From: Phaeosaccion multiseriatum
Taxonomy: Eukaryota > Ochrophyta, other classes
NCBI GenBank assembly: GCA_965112735.1
Contig: OZ218958.1
Location: 1,550,001 to 1,614,000 of the forward strand
Direction of reading: 5' to 3'
Length of the DNA stretch: 64,000 nt
Under the pieces are notes generated by a model, which saw nothing but the letters and a program-made list of their open reading frames with translations, was not told where the DNA came from and did not search any database. Positions 41,906 through 53,165 of the stretch are shown here, piece by piece. Position numbers and translations under genes: made by a program. The first letter of the stretch is position 1. Every line of letters begins with the position of its first letter.

Positions 41906-42074
41906 CACACACACACACGCACTCACAATCTTGTGCAGCTCCTCGAGCTCCTTCTTGTCGTCTTCCTGCTGCAACAAACGTGCGCGGATCTGCCGCTCGA
42001 AGTTCAGCGTCACTTGGGCATCGAGGTCCGCTCTCATGGCCTGTTAAAAGAGAGGACAGGCAGGCAGCGTAAGT

Positions 42075-42113
<39 letters not shown>

Positions 42114-43282
42114 TAGGTAGGCAGGTAGGCAGGCAGGCAGGCAGGCAGGCAGGGGGGCAGGCAGAGGCGTATGGACAGGCAGGGACGGACAGAGAGAGGA
42201 AAATGAAGCACAGACCGGGATTGAGTCAGAGGTGTCGGGAGATGGGGCTGGGTGGGCACACTTCTCACTACACTTCTTCCCTACTGTGTGCCTGCCCGCT
42301 GTCTGCTACCTGCCTGACTGTATGCCTGCCCTCCGTCCCCTCACCCAACACCTCCCTCTGTCTCACCTTGTTCTGCTCCTCCCTGAGCTTGATGGCGTCA
42401 ATCTCCCTCTGCTCGAGGAAGCGAATTCGTTCGAAGATCTTTTCCATGTAAATGTCGTCCTGCGGTGTATTGGGCATCAGGTATTGGGTATTGGCAATTG
42501 GGTATGGGGTTAATAGGTCGTGGGTATAGGTATGGAGTATAGGGTTTCCGATAGAAGAACTCCACTTTGCACTGACCTCTTTGGCCTGCTCTTTCAGCCT
42601 CTTCTCCTTCTCCATAAGCTGCTCCTTTCGTTGGTTGGCCACATACTGAGGCGGGCGGTGGGCAGAGAGATGCATATGGGTAGAGAGAGACAGAGAGAGA
42701 GGGGGACAGAGCGAGAGGAGAGAGAGAGGGGGACGGAGCGAGAGGAGAGAGAGTGAGAAAGCGAGAGAGGGAGAGCGAGCGAGAGGAAGAGAGACAGAGA
42801 GAGGGAGGGAGGGAGAGAGAGGGAGGGAGGGAGGGAGGGAGGCATATGGGCAGCGAGAGAGGCATATGGGCAGGGAGAGGTATACCGGCAGAGAGAAGCA
42901 TACGAGAAGAGGGAGAGTCAGAGGAGAGGAAAGGGTGCCACGGGAAAAGAAGCATAGAGACCAACCCAGGCTTCCTGAAGTGGTGGTCGTGCTCTCTTGC
43001 TTAGGGGGGGGGGGGGGCACCTCCTCCTCCTCCTCCTGCTCCTCTTCCTCACGAAAGACTTGCTCACCATCAAGTTGGCGTTAGTGTCGAGCGTCCGTGC
43101 GTCGTCACAGGCGTCTCTCCACTGTCTGTCGTAGCACTGTTGCACGAACTGCGCTCTCTCTTTCTCGCGAACGTCTCTCAGCGCGATGGCCCTCGCACGG
43201 ATCCTTTCCTTCCTCTCGTCGATGGTTTCCACGTTGCTCAGCACCTTTTTCAGACACACACATACACACACACGCACACACA

Positions 43283-43321
<39 letters not shown>

Positions 43322-44121
43322 CACACACGAGTAGGGGGGGAAGGGTGAGGGGGGGCAAGCAGGAAGAAGAAGAGGGGAAGAGGGGGAAAGGGCAGGAGGG
43401 AAAGGGTCTAGGAGCGGCAGGAGGGGGGGGGCATGCATATTGGACGGGGAAGGCGAGATCAGCAAGTCCACTCCCTCCTTCTGCCCACGCACGCACGCAT
43501 GCACGCATTGTCGACTGCGCAGGGCCGGTCTCGTGTGGTGCTCCTCCTCACCTCCTTCTCCCACTGCTCGCTTTCCCTATTGTACAGGTCTGCGAGTCTC
43601 CTCCTCCTGTCCAGGACACTCTCCTTCTGCTCCTCTTTGAGCTCCGACACGCGTTGGGTATGGCGCCGCCGGGCGATGGTGTCAGCGGTCTTGTTCTCCC
43701 AGTCCGCATATGCAATCACCTTTAGAAAGGAAGCGTGAGTGGGTGGGTGTTTGTGGGTGCCATTCTATCGTTTGAGTCAGTTGGTTCCCACCCCCCGCTC
43801 CATACAGAAGAGGGAGGGGGAGGTGGAGAACACTATCAACATGGGATGTATGCGGTTTTCTCCCCATTTATGGTCTTCCCCTTTCTTGTCCGCGCAACTA
43901 CAAATGTCTCGTGTTCGTTTTGCAAGTCTCCTTCCGTTCGTCCATAAGCAGGTCTGAGGCAACCCCCCCCCCACCTACCCACCCCCCCTCCTCATGCAGT
44001 CTACCTGCTCAGTCTTTTTGATGGTGGAGATGGATTCCTCCAACTGCCGCTCATGCTGTCTGTGCTTCTCGAAGCGCGAGGCATGGGCATCGCCAGAGCG
44101 GGTCGCCTGCTGCCCGAACAT
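39420..44121 (-). CDS. CFAP53: CFAP53-like TPH-domain coiled-coil protein (gene F)
   Basis: Thirteen minus-strand exons join in phase to 1464 nt, 487 residues: 44121-44005, 43719-43552, 43244-43068, 42645-42577, 42459-42367, 42040-41927, 41645-41484, 41250-41161, 40719-40640, 40484-40385, 40199-40143, 40013-39933 (GC donor) and 39575-39420. The whole protein is charged alpha-helix with trichohyalin/plectin-homology character (RARAIALRDVREKERAQFV, CYDRQWRDACDDARTLDT, RLADLYNRESEQWEKE). Length and helix pattern fit CFAP53/CCDC11, a microtubule inner protein of motile axonemes. MNS1 or CFAP45 are the alternatives. The C-terminus ends HPRNHTQWYT. The ATG at 44121 is the first in its exon, but an upstream leader exon is possible. 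This gene implies motile flagella. Confidence 0.78.
40795..40945. repeat. GA-rich array with repeated GGCAGGGGCAGAGAGAGACA units
   Basis: About 60-bp units (AGGCAGGGGCAGAGAGAG plus GA run) repeat at about 40780, 40847 and 40912 in gene F intron 40720-41160. Confidence 0.8.
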
Positions 44122-44671
44122 GCTGGTGCGGAAGAAGCCGGAAGCCCGATGGGCACCTGCCCTGCTCCGATGAAAGACGGATTTTTTAGTCCCGGTCACT
44201 AATCAGTTCCTGCTCAAACTTCCCCTCCTGTTCCCCTTTCTTCTCGCCTGGGAGAGGGCGTGGAGTGAGGTAGGGCGTTGACAGCGGACGGGCGCAAAGA
44301 ACCCTGATCTGCTTCGACACCAAGTGATGCTGCAACAACACCAATAGAAATCTAACAATTACTACGTGCAAAGCAGGGTCGTCAGCCTTCCTCGTTTATA
44401 CAGTCTTTGTCTTATCTGTGTCGTGCTAAGCAGTTTCAAAAGAATCTGTGACCCCGACGACCAAGCATGTTGGTGCTCCAAGAATCCAAATCCAGGAAGC
44501 GGGCGTGTCTCCGTCTCCCTCGGTCTCTCTCTCTCTCTCTGTGTGTATCCCTCCCTCCCCCCCCCCCTCTCTCTCTCTCTCTGCCTCTCTCTCTCTGCCT
44601 CTCTCTCTCTCCCTCCCTCTCTCTCCCTCTCCCGCTCTCCCCCTGTCCCTCCGTCTGGATGCGGAGGGAAA
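44122..44671. promoter_or_regulatory. Shared divergent upstream region of genes F and G
   Basis: The 550 bp between the two chosen ATGs includes a TC-rich run (44520-44650), probably leader or leader intron of G. An in-frame ATG for G at 44366 would add a Ser/Leu-rich stretch encoded by that run and is less likely. Confidence 0.4.
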
Positions 44672-46191
44672 ATGCAGCCCACGCATGACTCCAGCTATCT
44701 CCTCGCCCTCGCCAGCGTTGAAAGCGGCTGTGATGAGCCTGACGATGCTGATGTAGACGCCGGCAGCTCGGACCAACCACTCTTGCTGCAAATGCTGGAA
44801 GCTGGAGAGAGCCCTGGGATGGGGCAAACGCACCACGAGGCGAGGGTGATAGCAATGGTCATGGAGAATGAAGGGGGGGAGGGAGGATATCCAATGCTAC
44901 AGGACACCGTGGGTGACTGCTCTGAAGGCGGCGATGGAAAGCGCGGTCGGCGGAGAGCAATGCCCTCGGCGGCCACGAGCTGTCCTGCGTCGATAACTGA
45001 TGCTCGCGCAAGGGCTGCCAACCTGCACCGCTTGGGCTTGTCGACAGACCCGCTCGGTGGTCTATGTATCGCCGCTCGTATCCCGAAGGTCGCGCACCAG
45101 TACGTCGTCCCGCTGCCGGCGGTGTGCAGACGGAAGTGCAAAGCGGGCTGCACCGTAGGGCCACACTGGGGGGGCCTGTTCTGTAAGTAGTTGCATTCCC
45201 TGTGGACTGAACAAGAAAGGGAGTCCGAAGTTCGGAGTCTTGTGTGGAAGAGGAGGGAAGAAGGAGGATGCGGAAGTAGTTGCATTCACTCTGGACTGAA
45301 CAAGACAGGGAGTCCGGAGGTCTTGTGTGGAAGGGGAGGGAGGAAGGGGGGGGGTCTCCTGATGCTTGATTCAGATGGGGTGGTGGTGACAGCCGCAAGG
45401 GAAGAGCTCGTCGTTCTCTGTGGGACTCTTCTTTTCTCGATGCATGCAATCAGACCGTGGTGCGTGATCACACTCACACTGCGTGATGACACTCACCCAC
45501 TCACAGACCGCTCCAGGTGCGGCACCTCTTTCTCTCTCCCCGTGCCTGAACGAACCAACATGCTTTGCTCCCTTCCTTCCCTTCCCAACCAGACACGTTT
45601 GGCGTGATTTGCATCGGGACCCTCATGGTGGTCAACGTCCTGTTGGTGGCGTCGCCCATCTTCTACAAGAAGGCACGTGTACACACAGACAGCTTCGTCG
45701 ACCCCTCTGCCCTGTGCTTGCACGACACACAGCTCAGCTCTTGCCCTTGCTTCGCGCTTTCTGTCTCCCTCCCTCCCTCCCTCCCTCCCTCCCTCACTTC
45801 CTACCCCCTTCCCTCCCTTCATTCCGCATTCCTTCCCTTCCTCCCTCATTCCCTCCCTGCCTCTCTGCCTCCCTTCCTGCCCCCCTCCCTCCCTTACTCA
45901 CTCACTCACTCACTCACACGCGGGTCTCTCCTCTCCTCTCCTCTCTCCTCGCCCCACGCATGTCACAGGTGTGCTTTTGCTTCGCAGCTGCAGTCTCAGT
46001 GTTCTTGTTCGCCACTGGACTTGCGGATCCGGGCATCGTGAGGTACCAGCAGGAGAGAGATGTGCAGCAAACACGGTACGTCTCGAGTACGGCTTGAGGA
46101 GGTCTCGAGAAGGTCGGGTAGGTAGCGTGCGGCGCAGCCACACGGAGAGACAAAACGAGAGAGGGAGAATGAGAGATGGAGAGGGAGAGAA

Positions 46192-46225
<34 letters not shown>

Positions 46226-46321
46226 GGAGAGAGAAGGGGAGAGAGAAAGGGAGAGAGAGAGAGAGAGAAAGAGAGAGACACAAAAAGAGAGAGGGGGACT
46301 GAGAGAGGGAGAGGGAGAGAA

Positions 46322-46384
<63 letters not shown>

Positions 46385-47107
46385 GAGAGATACAGACAGA
46401 CAGACAGACAGACAGACAGAGTGACGAGACGCAGTCAAGCAGGAGACGATGCACGCGGCCGGCAGGGTGGCGAGATGATAGACAACAACGACACTAACAG
46501 AAACACACTCACACACACGCACACACACAACAAGGCTTTGCTTTACTGACTCATTTGTGTTTGCTCTGGAGCGTGTGGTTATCTTCGACAAGGGTCTCTG
46601 TCACTCTCTCTCACTCTCTCTCTCTCCCTCTCTCTCTCTGTGTGTGTGTGTGTTTGTGTGCCCCGAAACGTCCGTCATGGGTGGGGCAGGTATTGCGGCG
46701 TTTGTGAGGTGTTTCCTCCAGAGGGAAGCTATCACTGCGAGGAGTGCGGCTGCTGTATAGAGGGTGTACGTGCAGCATTGTGTGTGTGTTGCGTGTGTGT
46801 ATGTTGTGGGTGTGTATGTGGGAGGGGGGGGGGGATGTATGTGCGTGTGTATGTGGGCGTGTGTGTATATGTGTGGATCCGCGCATGTGTGTATGGGCGG
46901 GGGGGTGTATATGTGTGTATGTGTGTGTGTAGGTGGGTGTGTGCGTGTGAGTGTCACGGTGTCCCGCCCGGGTACGCATCTTGAGATGTAAGGCCAATTT
47001 TCATCGTCCTATCACCATCCCCTTCCCCCTGCCCTGCTCTCTTCCTCCTCTCCTTCCGGCTCTCGGTCACTCGTTCTTCCTCCCACCAGTACGACCACCA
47101 CTGGTAC

Positions 47108-47172
<65 letters not shown>

Positions 47173-47672
47173 CTTTCACCCCGCCTCTACGTCCCTCTCT
47201 TCCAACGTGTCTTCCTCTCCCTGCCTCTAAGTCCCTTCTCATACATGCCTTGCCCCGCCCCGTGTTTGAACTATCCGGTACCCTACACCCCCACCCCCGT
47301 ACCCCATACCCCATACCCTACCCTACCCTACACCCGCAACCCTTAACCGTTGTACCCCATACCCTATACCCCTACACCCTCAACCCTATACCGTTGTACC
47401 CCATACCCTATACCCTATACCCTATACCCTGTACCCTGTACCCCATACCGTATACCCTATACCCCTACACCCTCAACCCTATACCTCACACCCTACACCC
47501 CCATTTACCCCATACCCCAAACCCCATACGCGCACCCCCTCCCAATCGTACCCCCCCCAGCCCCTGGATGGGCAAGTGCATAGGAAAAGGCAACATGGCG
47601 TACTTCATCCTGTTCAATGTGACGTGGATGATGTACGTCATCTTCGTTCTCACCAACATGCTGCTGCAGTAG
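44672..47672 (+). CDS. DHHC-type protein S-acyltransferase (gene G)
   Basis: Six exons, 44672-45182, 45593-45672, 45969-46075, 46690-46765, 47090-47103 and 47561-47672, give 900 nt, 299 residues. After a ~170-residue hydrophilic N-terminus come two membrane helices (GVICIGTLMVVNVLLVASPI and FCFAAAVSVFLFATGL) and the DPG motif that follows TM2. The Cys-rich domain reads RYCGVC...SYHCEECGCC and ends in the catalytic YDHHCPW, then MGKCIGKGN, then a third helix before the stop. It transfers palmitate to protein cysteines at endomembranes. The enzyme is short: only three hydrophobic segments where four are usual. The YDHH part sits on a 14-nt microexon. Exon 2 may end at 45672 (GC donor) or 45678 (GT donor); both keep the frame. 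The start is uncertain. Confidence 0.85.
45183..45350 (+). repeat. Tandem duplication starting at a 5' splice site
   Basis: The donor and the first ~85 bp of gene G intron 1 (GTAAGTAGTTGCATTC...GGACTGAACAAG...GGGAGTCCG) recur from about 45275, with the copied donor degraded to GGAAGTAG. Confidence 0.85.
46150..46420 (+). repeat. (GA)n array ending in (GACA)n
   Basis: Imperfect GA repeat with GGGAGA units, passing into (CAGA)n at 46391-46421. It lies in gene G intron 46076-46689. Confidence 0.88.
47104..47560 (+). repeat. (TC)n then (CCCTATA)n-like repeats
   Basis: Gene G intron 47104-47560 opens with a TC run (47111-47167). It then carries CCCTAC, CCCCATA and CCCTATA repeats (47279-47530), which look like degenerate telomere-type heptamers, leading into the acceptor at 47559-47560. 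Confidence 0.8.
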
Positions 47673-48714
47673 CAGAGCAGTGGGGTAGGAGGGAGGGAGG
47701 GCAGAGGGGTGTATAGAGTGTATATTGAGTGTATGCAGGAGCGTGTTGCAGTGATAGAGTTGGTGAGATAAATCGATGTCGACACTGCATATCGATCTCT
47801 ACTTCCTCTTCACTCCTTTAGTACTTGTACTCCTTTCTTTCCTTGCCTTTCCGACTCTATGTAGCTAATAAGATTAGGAGAGAGGTATCCCAACAAAAGT
47901 AGGAGGGGAGGAGGGGAGGAGAGGGCAGAGAGTGGCAGAGGAGAGTGGGTGTAGGTGTATGGTCAGGACATCGACATTTGGTATCGAGAGGGTCGACATT
48001 GGTCTAATTCGGGACTGTGGGCGGGAGGTTATCGGGTCAGTGACAAGGCCGTGTAGTAGGCAAAAGGAGATAAGGAAAAAAGGAAGAGGATATCGGGCAT
48101 GAGGAGAAGGCCCCTTTTCCTGGTATCCTCTTCCCTTTTTCCTTATCTCCTTTTGCCTACTACACGGCCTTGTCACTGACCCGATAACCTCCCGCCCACA
48201 GTCCCGAATTAGACCAATGTCGACCCTCTCGATACCAAATGTCAATGTCCTGACCATACACCTACATGGGTGTACTACAGGGGGGGAGCAGGAGACGCGG
48301 AGAGTGTTAGAAGTCGTGTACTTTTTGCTAGACTGATTGATACATACCCTCTACAGTAACAAGGGCCATCTAGAGGAGAGGTCAACTCAAGACTTCTTTA
48401 GTTCAGAAATCGAACGAAAAAAAAATCGACCCAAGAAAAGTCGACCTTTAAACTGAAACTGCAAGTTACATAACCCTTACGTAACGACACATCACAAAAT
48501 CCTTGATTTCTTCAAGCCCAACTGTGTTGTAAAAAAGGGATTAATAAGCTTCTTTGACTTGGTGGTTGCGGAGGGTACCGTCGATAGCAGCGTGAGCAGT
48601 AGGCAGCAAGAATAGCAGGACAAGGCTGCTGACTTCGACTCATTTGGGGTCTGGAAGCCCAAACGGCGTCCTCAGGAAGCATCACCACACCGCGCGACAG
48701 CAGTGCAAGCCGCA
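47673..48714. other. Intergenic region between genes G and H
   Basis: Apart from the foldback element, this contains a GTTGGTGAGATA motif at about 47759, ATAAAT-type AT-rich sequence and an AACTGAAACTGCAAG motif at 48451. No gene is seen. Confidence 0.55.
47946..48274. mobile_element. Foldback (MITE-like) element with ~142-bp inverted arms
   Basis: The arm 47951-48092 is almost perfectly reverse-complemented at 48124-48265, with only a few mismatches and a 31-base spacer. An 8-bp direct repeat TGGGTGTA (47946-47953 and 48267-48274) flanks it and could be a target-site duplication of the size made by hAT transposases. There is no coding capacity, so this would be a non-autonomous element. The element's age looks young, because the arms are near identical. 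Confidence 0.75.
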
Positions 48715-50965
48715 ATGGACTTGGTTAGCGCAACAAAACGGTGGGTTCCTGACGAAGAGAGTGGCGAGGATTGCCCAATATGCAGCAAGAAGTTTGAGCC
48801 AAGTCTCATGGAAGGCTCAGTGACGGGAAAGACGCACTGCAGGTACTGCGGAGGAGTGTACTGCGTGTCTTGCTGCGCCTCCAAGCTGTACATGCCCGAT
48901 GGGGAGATTGTGAGGCCGCCTGTCACAGAGACCATCAGCACCCTGCGGTTCGACGCTTCAGACAAGCAAAAGTGTTGCTCCAAGTGTGCCAAGGTGAGAA
49001 GATTTTTTTTTGGGGGGAGAGAGCCATGGTGCCTTGGTGGCTTCGAGGACCGAGGAAGGGATGGATGTTGTATGGTAGCTTCGAGGACAAAGGAAGGGAG
49101 AAAATGAGTGCTTTATGGTAGCTTCGAGGACAAAGGAAGGGAGAAGATGGGTGCGACAGGGTAGCTTCGAGGGCCGAGGAAAAGAGAAGGGAAGACACGG
49201 AAGCTGAGAGGGGCAGTCTCCTGGGAGGGGCGGTGTCCGAAAGTTGCCTGTGGGGCAAGGAAGGGCAGAGGGGGGCGGGCGGTATCGAAGGCATCGGCAG
49301 CGGCAGGAAGAGGAGGGTGACGTGGGTCGCAGTCGAGCTGCCTTCATGATGTAGTGCTGCCCCCTCTTGCAAGCTCCACCGTATCTTGCGACATGGCCCT
49401 TTGCCCTTTTCATGAACCATCTTCCAAGTTGTCCCCCTTGTTTCCTCCTTGCTCAACTTGCTTTATCCCTCTCTCTCCCTGTTTGTCCCTCTGACTCTCT
49501 CTCTCTGACTTTCCCTCTCTCGCTCGCTCTCGCTGTCTCTCCTTCTCTGCCTCTCCCTCCAACCTGTCCTGGTAAACATCTGACCTTCCTCTCCGCAGAT
49601 CCTCCAGCCCCACCAGGCCGAGATTAAGGAGACACTGGACGCCGCTGTCCCCGCCGCGGCCCCCCTCTTGGGATCACCGAGGAGTAGCTTGAGTAGGATG
49701 AGCAGCTTCTCGCTGAGCAGTCTGCTCGAGAAGCCAAAGGTGCAGCCGCCGTACTACACCATTACCATCAGCCAAGCCGAGGTGGGTGGGTGGGTGGGAA
49801 GAAATGGAAGGAGAGGAAGATGGTCAAGTCAGTCGGGTCCCTCAATCAGTGAGCCGTACGACGCCATGACCATCAGTGGAGCCGAGATTGGTGGGAAGGA
49901 AGAAAGACAAAGAGAGGGGGACAGGGGAAAGTACGGCTAGTCAGTTAGTCGATCAGTCGGTCAACCAGTCTGTTCTGGAACTGAAGGGAGGGGAGGAGGA
50001 AGAAGAGGAGGACGAGGAGGATGGGTCAACGCGAGCGATTGCGTTCGTAAGTCACCTCCTTCCCCCCCCTTTCGCAGCGAAACCTTCGTCTCAAGGACGG
50101 GAGATTGGTTCTTCGCTATTGGTTCACAAATGACCAAGCCTCTCTCACTTACTCACCACCCGCCTGCCTACCTACCTCTCCCTTTCACACCTACCTACCT
50201 ACCTGTCTGCCCACCTATCTGCCGACCTTTACCTACCCACCCACCTACCTACCCACCTACCTATCTACCCACCTACCTACCTCTCTCTCCATGTCTCTAC
50301 CTCCCCCCCCCCTCCCTCCCTCCCGCAGAACGTGTCCTCCAGCTCCTCCGATAGCGTGTTTGTGCAAGCATCAGTCGGGTCGGCCTCATACACCACCTCA
50401 GCCGCCAAGAACCCTTCCAAGCCCTGCTGGGGAGACGAGCCCTTTGATGTCCACGTGGCTAGCGAGGAGGACAACACAGTCTCGCTCAAGTGCTATGTCG
50501 ACGGAGGATCTGGAAGGGTGAGAGAGAGAGAGAGAGGGGGGGGGGGGGGTGAGGGGAGGAGGGGAGGGAGGGACAAGAGGGGAGGGAGAGAGGACGGAGA
50601 GGGGGACGGAGGGAGGGAGGGAGAGAGAGAGAGGGAGAGAGAGACACTTCTCAACCCTTAACGGCAGGCACGTTATCCTTGTCAACCCTAACGTAACGTA
50701 ACCTCCTAACCCACCGTACCTCATCTCATCTCACCTCACTTCACCCCACCCTTGTTTGGGTACCCCCCCCACGCACCCCATGTCTATGCACCGGTGCCCT
50801 CGACACGTCCACAGGAGTGCGTAGGAGAGATATCCGAGGCGCTGACCACCACAGGCGAGGAGGGACGCTGGGTGGACCTCAAGCGCGGCAGGGAAGGCGC
50901 TAAGGTACGAACCGCCTCTGTAGGGCAGTCCTCACTCCCTCTCTCCTCTATTTCTTGCTTTCTCC

Positions 50966-50997
<32 letters not shown>

Positions 50998-52843
50998 ATG
51001 TGTGTGTGTGAGAGTATGCCTTGTGTTGGTGCATTGCTTCGTGTATGGAGACAAGTGGGCCGCAGAAATGGAGGGGGGATGGCAGTAGGTGGAGGAGAGG
51101 GGGGATGGCAGCAGGTGGAGGAGAGGCACCGAAGATTGGGGGTATTGGGGTGGCGTACCGTCGTTCACACGACGCCCAAATGTGTGTAAGATAGGACAGG
51201 CACCTGTGTTATCGATGGGCTGACCCACAAGCATGTAACCCCCTGTTGCGCTGCCCTTCCGTGCCCTCCATCTGTGTGGGCTGCGCGGCGTTTCTTAACC
51301 TTCCTTTGCCGTCCCTGGCCTTACCCCCCCTTGCCTTGCCTTGCCTTCCCTCCCCTCCCCCCCCCTTTTCCGTTGGCAGGTGAAGCTGTGCGCGTCCTTC
51401 ACCGGCCTCAATCGAGCGGCCCCGGTTGTGAGCCCCAAGGTGCGGCCCTTTGCCCTGTTTGTGGTTTCAGTTTCGGTTTATTGACCCCGACCCATTTGGA
51501 GGGTCGATTTTTAATCGATTTGCTCTTTTGTTCCCACGGCTGGACGGGAAAAAGCGGGAGAGGAAGCCCACTCATACTCTTTGTGGAGTCAAAATACTCT
51601 TTGTGGAGTCAAAAGCATAAGAATTCGCATTCAATGGGTGGGGGGAATACGCTTCCTTCGCTTCCATTGGGGGGGGGGGCGGGGGGGGGGTTAATACGCT
51701 TCCGTTGCCCTCAGGCTGTCGCCTCTCTTCCCTCCTCGTGCCCTCTCCTCTCTCGCCCCACTCACAAGACAAGCCCTTCTCTCTCCCCTCCCTCCCCCTC
51801 GTACCCTGCCCTGCCCTCACCCCCGCCAGACAAAGAGGAAGTCACCACCGGGCCCCGGCTCCCCCACAGGGCGGTCTCCAACCATCAAGGCTGCCAAGAC
51901 ATTCGCAGCTCAGTCGCCACACGCACCTGACGCACCAACAAGTGAGGAAGAAAGGAAGGGAGGAAGGAAGGAAGGAAGGGAGGGAGGGAGGGAGAGGGAG
52001 GGAGTGTAGGAACAGGAAGAGGAGGGAGGGAAATGGATGAGCTCAGTTAGCGCATGGGGTGGGGGTGGTAGACACGCAACAAGTGGGATTAACTCGAGGC
52101 GGCTGGGTCGCTAATGTCTCCCCCCCTTCACAAGAGAGAGGGAGGGCAAGGGAAAAGGAGGAGGAAGAGGAGGATGATGTATGCCACCTGCCTGCGTGCT
52201 GTGCCCTCCGCCTCTCCCTCTCTGTCTCTAACGCCTCTCCATCTCTTGTCGATGCTCTCTCTGTCTCTTGTCTCTGTCTCTGTCTTCTCCTCCTCCTCCT
52301 CCTCCTCCTCCTCCTCCTCCTCCTCCTCCTTCTGCAGAGGGTGGTGCTGATGCTGGTGCTGCTGAAGGAGGAGGGGGGGGGGTGCTGGGCTTCCTCCAGG
52401 ACAAGTCTTGGATCGTGTATTTGTTGTTCCTTGTGGCTGCTGTGGCCTTCAAAGCTCTCTCCACCCCCGCCACCTTCTCTGGCGATCAGATCCTCTTCAA
52501 GCCGGGAGCGTCCATCTCAAATGGCAAATACGTGGCCAGCCCGACGCACCACTTACTCATGCACAAAAGCGGCAGCCTCAAGCTTTGCAAGGGTGCCGCC
52601 CCACTTCCCGTCCCCAAGGGAGGGAAGGCACCCAAGGGAAAGGGGGAAGGGGAAGAAGGGTTGGGGGGGGTGGAGTGGGAGAGTGGGAAGCCCTACGCCG
52701 ACAAGGACTGTCCCAAGTGTGTGGCGAGCCTGGACAAGGGGGGTGAGGTGCTGACGGTGAAGGACGGCAAGACGGTGCTACGGCAGTTCAGCGTGACGCA
52801 GGAGGGCTATCTCAGCGACGTCATCACCACAACACCACCCTAA
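48715..52843 (+). CDS. FYVE-like / C2 / transmembrane / B-lectin-like protein (gene H)
   Basis: Eight exons, 48715-48993, 49599-49781, 50078-50107, 50329-50517, 50815-50904, 51380-51439, 51830-51941 and 52338-52843, give 1449 nt, 482 residues. Residues ~10-93 form a FYVE-related zinc finger with paired cysteines (CPIC, HCRYCG, YCVSCC, CCSKC) but without the canonical RHHCR core. A C2-like beta-sandwich spans about 140-280 (YYTITISQAERNL, DSVFVQASVGSASY, NPSKPCWGDEPFDVHV). A Pro/Ser/Lys linker and a single membrane helix (WIVYLLFLVAAVAF) follow. The remainder resembles a bulb-type lectin fold (DQILFKPGASISNGKYVAS, LLMHKSGSLKLCKG). This implies a membrane protein with a cytosolic lipid-binding half and a lumenal or outer lectin-like half. 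The end of exon 50078-50107 (donor GTTCTT) is uncertain; a later end near 50140 would add ~12 residues. Confidence 0.75.
49031..49185 (+). repeat. ~50-bp tandem repeat in gene H intron
   Basis: Four degenerate units of GGTAGCTTCGAGGACAAAGG type occur in intron 48994-49598. Confidence 0.85.
49846..49899 (+). repeat. Degenerate copy of a gene H exon 3' end
   Basis: The last ~40 nt of exon 49599-49781 and the first intron bases recur here: CCGTACxACxCCATxACCATCAG...GCCGAG, then GGTGGGAAGG. The copy is ~105 bp downstream, inside the intron. Confidence 0.85.
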
Positions 52844-53165
52844 AGGCCTGTTGTCTTTCATCAGCACCATCACCACAGCACCACCCTGAGGCCTTTCTTT
52901 GTCTTTCATCAGCACCATCACCACAAACAACAGCGTCACCCACCCTGAAGGAAGAATGCGTTTTATCATCTCCACACCACTACCACGACTCCACCATCAT
53001 CACCACCATCACCACCACCACCATTACCACCACTACCACCACCACCACCACCCCAGGGCCTTAGGCCTTCGCATCACCACAGAGGAGTCACCTCAAGAGA
53101 GCCTTTATCACCACGCGTTTCATCAGCACCACCACACGGCGCCGTCACCCTGTGCATGCAGTCAA
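52813..53165 (+). repeat. (CATCACCAC)n-type 3' repeats derived from the end of gene H
   Basis: The last coding bases and stop of gene H (CATCACCACAACACCACCCT) recur with ~60-bp spacing at about 52868 and 52915 with degraded stops, then pass into CACCATCACCAC repeats (52985-53055). Confidence 0.85.

Noticed and set aside
44366-44671. Longer N-terminus for the DHHC protein from an upstream ATG
   Set aside because: It would be encoded by a TC-rich run giving Ser/Leu/Pro repeats. The later ATG at 44672 starts normal-looking protein.
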